Source: Mugil cephalus
Taxonomy: Eukaryota > Chordata > Actinopteri > Mugiliformes > Mugilidae
Direction: 5' to 3'
Assembly (NCBI RefSeq): GCF_022458985.1
Contig: NC_061779.1
Span: 12,350,501-12,414,500, forward strand
DNA length: 64,000 nt
The translations under genes and the position numbers were made by a program. Shown one piece after another: positions 55,606 to 64,000 of this stretch (positions within the stretch are counted from its first letter, which is position 1; each line of letters begins with the position of its first letter). A model generated the notes under the pieces. It searched no databases, was not told the origin of the DNA, and saw only the letters and a list, made by a program, of their open reading frames with translations.

Positions 55606-56185
55606 TCAGCAAGTCTTGAGCTGGTCCAGGTTCTTCTGCAGCCGGTTGAGGAACTCCTTCACCCTCAAGCAAGCCTCGATGCTCACGGTGTGAATGAACT
55701 CTTTTTGACTCTGCAGCTGCAGCAGCGGGCCCGTCACCGGCGGCTTTGGCAGCTGCTGGCTGCAGCGTCCCTGCCTCCACTCGCTGAGGTAGCCCGTCAG
55801 CGAGCTGAGGTCGCTCTTGACCAGGGCCACGTCGTCGAGCGCGTTGGACATCAGGCCGTTGTAACCCTCCAAGACCGTCACCACGGAGGACAGTCCGTCC
55901 AGGTTGTCGAAAGGGGCGCTGAGTGTCACGTCAGGAGGATACTGCACCAAAAACAAAAAAACAAACACGGTTCAGTCAAGAAAACAGAACAACTTTTGAA
56001 AGCTGTCAAGATTTTGTCGCCATGAACCGTGAAACTACAAATACCTCGACGTTGTCCAGCCTGACGAGCAGCTGCTTGGCCGCAAACTTCACCTTTGCCT
56101 TCATGTCTTCCTCGGACAGAGGAGCTGCTGTGCCAAGGCTTAAGACGTGAAGCGCAGAAAACAGGAGGGCCAGCTTGTAGTTCAT
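55606..56185 (-). CDS. lepa: Leptin (A type)
   Basis: Two coding exons, 56185-56045 (47 codons, phase 0) and 55941-55606, are separated by a 103-nt intron and give 158 aa. Leptin is a secreted four-helix cytokine acting through the leptin receptor/JAK-STAT; in fish it is linked to energy use and stress. Seen: signal peptide MNYKLALLFSALHVLSLGTA (1-20), helix A about 26-46 (MKAKVKFAAKQLLVRLDNV), TVLEGYNGLMS, LSSLTGYLSEWRQGRC with C107, KEFIHTVSIEACLRVKEFL, and C-terminal LDQLKTC with C158. C107 and C158 form the family's single disulfide. The IVTVL.GYN, LTGYL..WRQ and EFIHTVSIEA motifs are those of percomorph leptin A rather than B. An upstream in-frame ATG at 56263 is in the 5' intron/leader and is not used. 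Confidence 0.95.
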
Positions 56186-56975
56186 ATCTGTAGTATTTCC
56201 GTGGGTTGCGCAGAGTGGAGCTGGTATTTCTGTGAGAAGAATGAAATTTGCCACGATAAGCACAGAGGATGCAAAAAGATTTATACTGTGGATAGTTCAG
56301 TAGAGACGGGAGGAATTACAGACAAGTTCCAAAAATATAAGAGTGAAGTACAATTAATAAAAAGTTACATGTAAATTATGCAAAAGAATATATGAAGTAT
56401 ACACTACATAGTGAGATATGGAAGATATTTAGTTGTAAGTTCCCCTTTTAACACTGTTTACATCCTTCTCCCTCTCGCTGTCTCACCGTTGTGTCATCTC
56501 ACTAAAGGAGACAGGCATGAGACCGTGTCTGCATCAGCAGTTTGTACAAGTACACCCTCTTCCATCCAACAATTCACCAAAAACGTCTGTGTGTGGCAGC
56601 GAATGCAGAGACCGGGGACTTCCCGACAGTGTAACGGGTACAAAGATCACAGACCTCAGCGGACGCTTTCATACCCCATCCGCCCACTCCAACAAATTTT
56701 AAAAAGTAAAAAAAAAAAAAGCACAAAATCTAATGACGAGCTATGATGAAATGAAAACACAACAGCTGACAGCTCCCTGACGTGGTCTGCTACACACATT
56801 TTACAATCACATTTTGCACAGCTCAAACACCTCAAAAATGCTGTAGCAGGCTGATTAGTCAGAGGTGTGAAAAAAAGCAAACACAAACAGTGGAGGAAAG
56901 ATGTGAGAGTGGGTGCCTAAGTACAGATTCCATGAGTGAGAAGTGCAAAGACGTGGAGAGCAGAGTTGACCTTAC

Positions 56976-57030
56976 CTTGGCTGGTGTCTTTGTGTATGCC
57001 ACTGTTGGGCTCCATCAGGGTATCTTATAG
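56976..57030 (-). promoter_or_regulatory. lepa: lepa core promoter and non-coding exon 1
   Basis: On the minus strand a TATA box (TATAAGA, 57029-57023) is followed about 30 nt later by a short segment that ends in AGCCAAG at 56976 with a strong donor (GTAAGG). An acceptor (TTCTCACAG) opens exon 2 at 56229, 44 nt before the ATG. The predicted 5' intron is 746 nt. A non-coding first exon agrees with the three-exon layout of mammalian leptin genes. The exact start site is inferred from TATA spacing. Confidence 0.65.
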
Positions 57031-60000
57031 TAGAGGGCCACTGACTCATCTATTACTCACCTCTCTCCGACCCTCTATTCCCTCTTTGTCCGCCCCCTCA
57101 CTTACCTCTCTCCTTCTCATACCCATGAATCCCCCAGTGGTGCTGTAGGAGACAAGCTGTATATAATTATTTTATTTATTTATTTTTTTTTTGGGAAAAA
57201 AAGATTCTCATAGAGACTATTTCTACATATTTGATTGACGAGACAAAAAGAAACCAGTCATCCCTGTTTTTAATATTTGGGAGCATTCGTGTTCATAAAT
57301 TTTTTATTTTTTTTTTGAAGAACAAACTGCTGAGCAACTCTCTCTACTCACTAACTCAACGCAGAACTGCATTTTATGTCCGGGATTGCACACCGCTTGT
57401 TTATTCTTTAATTGCATCAGTTTAAAGCAGCTGAACAAATACACACATAAGTCAACAATAGGTGCACGATAACAGAAAATCTTATGCATCAGCGAATGCT
57501 CAAAGTTCAGGTTCAGCCTGGCAATAGAGGTTTCATTTGTGGGAAATCCTCGGACGGGGTTCTTAATTTCAGGCAGTTAAACACAGATGAAATATTAGAC
57601 GACTGATCGTTAATAGGTACAGGACGCTTTGCCACGGTCAGTGTTTATTTTGAATGTGTCACACCACAGCGCATCTTATCTAAGCACATCTGTGTATTTG
57701 TCTATGAGTGCAAGTAAGAGCCAAAGTAAATAAACCAAATCACTGACTTTATATACATTTCAATCAGGCTCAAGGATGACTTCAACAACTTGAACACGCA
57801 CAGATCTTTTTCCTCATTAGTTCTGAAGACAGCTGTTAAAGTAAGTGACCAAGTGGTCCTGCATTAAGTAGCTGTTGGTTAATATGAACTAAGTGACCCA
57901 ATATGAATGGCAACACACGAGGAATGCAAACTAGTAGTTATGTTCAGTTAACACCCCCCTCCATTTTTCTTTTGTAGGGGCTGTTTTTTTCTTCCTAAAA
58001 GCAATTATTTTTGGAAGCAGATGTCTGCTGTTGCTCCACGGAGAAGGAGCGGAGAGCCAGTTTCTGTTTCTCTGAAGCAAAAGCAAGGGGCAGCCAGTCC
58101 GAGAATGTCTGAGTGTTGAGTCCACCTGGAACCGCGCTTGTGACTTACAGTAAATTCTGAAAACCGGTTCCGACCATATGCACACGGGGTCTCATTGGGA
58201 GATTAGCACGTGCTTGCAACCACACTTTGGGCTGATTAAGCAACGCGAGGTATGTGATAAGATCTACAAGGACACATTTTGGAGTGGAAAAATGATGGCG
58301 TCATGCTCATTTTATCAACGGGAATCGTGTGTTGTTTCGAAGAGGAAAAGCCGCGCGGAATGATACGAGGAATGGTTTGGCCGCTCGATACCTGCGTGGA
58401 GTTCATGTGAAGTTGCATTAAAATATTTCCCCACATCTGGACTGACTTAAAGCTGCCGGGTTTTTTCAGGATTTCTCAAGCCCGCATGTGACGTCTCAAA
58501 CATTGTGATTTAATCATCCCTGACTTGATTGTGTTTTGCGCTCAGAGTTTTTTTTTTTTTTACCAGATGTATTCCACATACATCTCGACTATGAACACAC
58601 GCGGATCCTGTCGTGTTTATGGTTCGAGGCCAATGTTTACCGTCCAACTTGTGAGATTTGCAGTTGAGTGATCAAAGCGCATCAGTCAGATTACTGCATC
58701 CCGCGCCACCTCCTGGAAGTCACCTCTTGGAGTAGGACAGAAGGATGCTGCAAGGCCTCATTAATAATTCATGGAGACTTGGTGTCACATGACTTATGGG
58801 AGATTGTGAGTCACGGCTTCAGAAGAAATGCATGCCCCCCTTTAATCAAACTCTGCACACTTGCGCAGACACTTCCCCTGCATGGAGCACCACCATTAGC
58901 CCTTTAAGCTTAGGAGAAAGGAATGTAATGGCTTTACTGGAAAGCAGTGCTGAATAGTATGCAGGATATAAGGTTACCATACAGTTAGCGACATGTTCCA
59001 TGCAGCCTGATCTAAGCCCATGTTAATGGGCCTTGGACTGTATCAGATTACTTGTCCAGAGGCAGCATGGAAACAAGGAATTCCACTCAGCAGGACCTGC
59101 CTGGATGAGTCACAAGAATGACGGGAATCTAAAATCATTGATCCCAGCGTGTGCTGTTTTCAAAGCCAGACGCTCAAGTGACGCTAACTCCATAAAACTG
59201 GTCTGAAAAGACCTGAATCAGCGCGTCCTTTTCGAGCCAACAATAGTGTGAGTCGGTTCCGCAGCAGTCCGGTCCAGAAAGCAACACGCACAGGCGCAGA
59301 TAAACTTGACCCACTACACAGGAGTGAAGGGATTTTTGACACTTGGGTGAATTCATGCGGATCACAGCTCGTGACATGTTATGCAATGTCCAAAATATCT
59401 TGGGGTTTGTCTAGTGCTGATGCTGTTTCCCATCAGCATATTACCAGGAGGCGCTTTTTTTTATTTTTATTTCTGCAAGTATGAAATCATTCATTTGAAA
59501 CACACTTATGGTAATGCTTCCACCAGCCAGCCAGTTCCCCGAACTGTGAAAGTTTTTGTCAAGTTACTGAAACTGACAGTAAAGAAGTCCTCTTTTCTGT
59601 ACTTTCACTGGAGTTTTACACTTTTATGCAACTAAGCCCTTGTTTCCCTTGATGGAATTGTGTATTCAAATCTATTTAAATGTTAGTATTGATAGTAATA
59701 CTGTGTAGTCACTGATACAGTTAATTCATCATTGACTCACAGCCTTAATTTGAACATCACAAATTAAGGCTGTGATTCAACACAGCTGGAATATTTGCCT
59801 CTGGTTCAAAACTATATTGCACATTAAACTCTCTCTTACTTCTAGCAGCACATTACCGCCTTTAATTTATCACAAGTGTTTTCATCACGAGTTTTCGTGC
59901 GGATCCAGACCATTACATAATTGGCCAGAGGGTCAAAACTACTAAACATATCAGGGAGGAACAAGATGCTAAACTAAATCCTAACGCTTTATTTTTTTAT

Positions 60001-63000
60001 TTTTTTTATTATTTTTTTTTGCATAAATATGGATGAACTGATAGGTGGAATGAGAAGAAAAACACAGTTAGACTTTGGGTGCTGTCACTTCTTCTACTTC
60101 TTTTTTCCAGGGAGGTCAACTGATTCATGATCCATTGTTTACTCTGTATCCCAGCTTGTGTGATGATGTGACCCATCTCCGAATACCAATGAATAGATAT
60201 TATTCATGCGAAGAGACAATGAAACATTCCTGTAAAGAGAAGCAGACTGACGTGAAGGTCCGTAGAAACAGTGATAGTGATGTAAAGAAGTTGCCACATA
60301 CTGGAGTTTGGCGTTGCAGGAGCACCTCCAGTCCGACGGAAACAGCAGTGAAATGAAATATTAGCCGTACCGATAACACCCATTTACCGCCATGTCGCAC
60401 ACTTTATTGATCCTGTGGGGAATTCTGGTATCCAGAAGTTTGAAGTTGAAAGCAGTAACCTCAAGGACGCAAAGTATGAAAAATGACGTCTATATTAGGC
60501 GCGCCAGTGTCGTCCTCAGCTGGAATCGTTCTGTGTGGTGTTTGAACGTTCTCTCGCCTGATTTTTCTCCGGGGGGGGGGGGGGGGTTCTGGGTTTTTCT
60601 ATGCTAGATTAACATTCTAAATTGGCTGTGGGTGTGCTTGTGCATGGTTGTTTTTCCCATTGCGTTAACTCGGCGATACACACTGTAGCCCTGTGGCAAC
60701 TGACAAACTTTCTACCAAATGATCAGTCACAGGCGACAGTGTTGCCACACGGGAAATGAAGCAATACTGTACTCTCACTTTAAAGTGATCATATTTTGTC
60801 CCAAACTTGAAAAAAATCACACCCTAGGACAGTGCTTTTAGAAACAAAGCCATTCTATGGGCGTGAAACTGCAATAACCTAAGGAATAAACATGGAGGCA
60901 TGGCCTTTTGAATGAAACGGTTGCTTTATCCGTTGTCAGTCAAATGGCAAACTGTCCTACATTTGCCGTTTTCTGTGGTACAGGCCTCGTGACCATCTGA
61001 TGAATACGATAATTATATGGCAACACTAATAGATGATCTCAACGGGAGACCCGAGACTCAAGAGGAAGTCACCGGACGTGAAGGGAAAAAACCTTGTGGT
61101 GAATGCGTCCTCTGCATGTAAGTCTGGAAAAGCACCGCCTGAGCATGAACATCTGGAGTGGTGAAAACACTTGTGAATCATAAGCCGCGACTCACGTAAA
61201 GGGCAAACAGATAACGTACTTTCACCGACTGCAGATGTTAAGAAATCAACACCGAGACAAATCTTATTCATGCCCTTCTCACGAAATTACTAGAGAAAGT
61301 TGCCAAAGCCCTTCCCGTGTAATGACTCTTTGATGGTCTGGAAATAATTTGGCCGATGCCGATACTGATACTGCTTGGAAGTGTGTGTTTTTGTTTATCC
61401 ACAAGAGGTTCAATTATCCAGATCAATAAGTAGGAAAATTTTAAGTTGGACACAGAGAAGAGGATTGTGCTCTGGGGGTTTACATACTGTTCTGCCAAGA
61501 ATAGTTATGATTAATAAACAAACTTGGAGAAATGTTATGACTGTCTTAAATCTAAATCAGAAACACACAGTTTAGCTACCAGGAAGGTAGGTAGTCGAAA
61601 TACGGTTGAGGAAACACAGATATCCCGTGCCGCTTCATTTCCTCCATGTAATCTCTGACGCTAAGGCCAAGGCTCTCTCAAACGCAACATCTGTTGCAGG
61701 AGTCCACTTTCTTGTCTTGGCTGAAGTTGTTTCTGGCTCTGGCTGTATGCCCGGACCCATTGCCATGCTGCAGAATGAATTTTGGGATCAGTTGGACACC
61801 TCTTTTATCACACTGTGCAACAGATCGTCCGTCATCGTATCATGCTCTACCGTAAAGGTCAAACAAGAAAGACTTTTGCCTGAAGTCCTTCGAGAAAAAA
61901 ACTCATCATACCTTACTAAGACGCAAGGCATTTGATGTAATCAAATTAAACAATGCTAGAAAGGGTAACTCTCTTCCAGAAAACAAATCATTTGAGCAAG
62001 TTGTGTGACATAGCTAATAAATCAAATTACTGAACAATGTGATTATGCATTTTACTGGAAATAAAATCTAATCACTGTTCCACAGAGATGTTTAAATAAC
62101 TGGTCAGTCAGTTTTTTTTTTTCTTTAGTTTTTTTTTGGTTGGAGTTTTCTCATGACGCACAATTAGCTGTTGCAGAAATGACGAATGAACAGGAAATGA
62201 CACCTCAACAGATGTAGTTTATTGAGCTGGTATAATTCCACACTTTCTTCACTTCCTGCAGAGAAAATTTGCTTTGCTCCATCAACACAGTTCCAGCTGG
62301 GACGTTTTGTAAAATAAAAACAGAATGCAATAACTTCTAAATCCTTTTAAACCTATACTCAATTGGATACACTACAAAGACAAGGAATTTAATGTTCAAC
62401 CTGATAACCTTTATTGTTTTTGGAAATATTCACACACTTCACAGTGCATCAGTGCAATTTAAGCAAGGATGGAGTTAGGTGCACCATTTTGTGAACAACT
62501 GTGCAAATAGTTTAAGTTTCTGATTATGCAACTTAAAAGAATTTAGGAATTTTATCATCTATGGTGAAAACATTCGGTTACTACTATGCTACCACCTGGG
62601 CTCAGGAACACTTCAGGAAACCATTTTCAATCTCTACCATGCAAAGCCAATGCCGTATATTAACGACACCCAGACACGCCGCCACCTCGTCTGAGATGGA
62701 CTGAGACAAAGTGGAAAAATGTGCAAATTGTTTTAGGAAGTCATGTACGTTGTGTCCTCTGGGCTAAAGAGGAAAAAGGACGGTCCACATTGTTAACAGC
62801 AAGTTCAAAAGTCAGCAATTGTGATAGGGTATAGGAGTCAGTCAGTGTCCAGGGTTTGGGTAACTTGCACATCTGTTTAGGCGTCATTAACGCTGAAAGG
62901 TTCATACAACTTTTGGATCAACACATGCTGTCATCCAAGCAAAGTCTTATTTTAGCAAGACAATAACCAGACACATTCTGTATTTGTTACAGCAGTAGTA

Positions 63001-63817
63001 GTAAAAGAATTTGGATTCTACACTGGTCTGTCTGCAGTCCAGACATGTCTCCCATTGATGATGTGTGGCACATTATGAAGCGCCAAACATGACAACAGAG
63101 AAAACCACAGTAGGGCGACTGAAATTGCACATAAAGCAAGAATGGCAAAGAATTCCACCTACAAAGTTCCTAATTAATTCTGTTTTTATTTACATTTAAA
63201 GTCCCAGCTTCACTGAAGTTGGGGTGTGTACGTCGATTGTACAGTCAAGCACGTGTTTGATGAATGCAAACAAATGTTGAGCTGGAGAGCATCATTATTT
63301 TCGCGGAGATGGCCACTGCTACACGTGCATTAATAGATTTGTCCTTTGGGTTTATTTAAGTTCCTCTCAGACAAAGATAATGAACAATGCTGCCACCTTC
63401 TGGACAAATTATGAGTTGCCGCGGACACACTTGTTACTCCAGTAACGGTCCACTTTGGGTACAGAAAGCTTCTGGTCACACCAAGTAATCAGAGAATGAT
63501 TTACACCATGTAAACACCAGTAAAGTTAGTTAATTAGGAGAGTATGATGACCAGGTTGGAAACCACTACATTTACAGCAACTATGATTTATCTTTCTTTG
63601 ACAGTCGACTTGATCGACATTCCACATTGAGCAAAATCTTCTTTGAAATAACTAGTTAAACTCCACACGCTGTTTATATTCACCAAGTAAAATCCACTGT
63701 TTGACAACCAGATAAACGTACACGTAACTGACATAGAATGTGAGAAAACAGGTGTATTAAAACTTTGCTTGAGAGTGAAGAAAGGATTGTATGTGAGCCT
63801 TTCTTGATGTAAGGATC
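57031..63817. other. Upstream region of lepa, no supported gene
   Basis: Between the leptin promoter and the miR-129 hairpin there is no recognisable protein. Open frames at 60075-60356 and 61606-61935 match no family I know and lack exon partners. The region holds a G run (60572-60586), a retroposon-like tail (CACTTTATTGATCCTGTGGG, 60400-60419) and a decayed mariner-type element (62291-63230). Enhancers for leptin or miR-129 may lie here, but none can be read directly. Confidence 0.5.
62291..63230 (-). mobile_element. Decayed Tc1/mariner-family element
   Basis: The left end (CCAGCTGGGACGTTTTGTAAAATAAAAACAGAATGCAA) is matched in inverted orientation by the right end (ATTCTGTTTTTATTTACATT...AAGTCCCAGCTTC). 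Inside are degraded remnants of a widespread fish element: GGCTCAGGAACACTTCAGG, CTCTACCATGCAAAGCC, CCTCTGGGCTAAAGAGG and CAGTCCAGACATGTCTCCCA are all signature segments of it as I remember it. At about 0.94 kb it is internally shortened and has no usable frame. Confidence 0.75.
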
Positions 63818-63896
63818 CCTTGCAGATGCTTTTTGGGGTAAGGGCTTCCTGGATATTTACTTGACAGCAAGCCCAGACCGCAAAAAGACCTGAAAA
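63818..63896 (-). ncRNA. mir129: microRNA miR-129 precursor
   Basis: On the minus strand the 5p arm (63887-63867, beginning CTTTTTGCGGTCTGG) is identical to miR-129-5p. A loop of about 19 nt follows, then the 3p arm (63847-63826, AAGCCCTTACCCCAAAAAGC...), identical to the known 3p form ending in GCAT. The two arms pair into a good hairpin. It lies about 6.8 kb upstream of the lepa promoter and on the same strand. Human MIR129-1 likewise sits upstream of LEP on the same strand, which confirms the synteny. The miRNA is mainly neural in vertebrates. Confidence 0.96.
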
Positions 63897-64000
63897 GGAC
63901 ACGACGGCTCAGCCGAAATCACAGCCACGATCAGTCGCCCCCATCACCTGAAAAACACATTTACACACCTGTGAGTGTTGACGTAAAGGCAATAAGAGTC

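Noticed and set aside
61606-61935. 109-codon plus-strand open frame upstream of lepa
   Set aside because: No family resemblance, no flanking exons and average composition; treated as chance.

Overview
This is vertebrate nuclear DNA, and the genes look teleost (ray-finned fish, probably percomorph). Coding regions are split into many GT-AG exons by short introns. The leptin is of fish A type. The flanks carry decayed Tc1-like transposons, SINE/LINE-like tails and microsatellites. No prokaryotic, viral or organellar signature was seen. The block matches human 7q32.1 gene content (IMPDH1 - PRRT4 - RBM28 - LEP - MIR129-1).

Layout: 1-13.5 kb is a gene-poor flank with no supported gene. 14.0-16.4 kb (+) is a ten-exon gene for a RIP-type kinase ending in a CARD of the ASC/NLRP1 type. 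18.4-23.7 kb (+) is impdh1, with a retina-type N-terminal exon, the usual internal ATG and a candidate 17-nt micro-exon that swaps the C-terminus. 25.7-30.6 kb (-) is prrt4. 33.9-36.4 kb (+) is a three-exon DUF829/TMEM53-like gene that I do not recall in the human block. 42.7-54.6 kb (+) is rbm28 in 20 coding exons, its introns loaded with repeats. 55.6-57.0 kb (-) is lepa, tail to tail with rbm28, with a TATA box and a small non-coding first exon. The miR-129 hairpin lies at 63.82-63.90 kb (-), upstream of lepa as in mammals.

Every exon chain below was assembled by hand from splice sites and checked for reading phase. The chains give proteins of 439 aa (kinase-CARD), 592 or 513 aa (impdh1), 979 aa (prrt4), 282 aa (DUF829), 765 aa (rbm28) and 158 aa (lepa). 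Apart from sharing an ancestral chromosome block the genes do not form a pathway: they cover innate immune signalling, guanine nucleotide synthesis, a neuronal membrane protein, ribosome biogenesis and an endocrine cytokine. The most unusual items are the RIPK3-like kinase fused to an inflammasome-type CARD and the impdh1 micro-exon.
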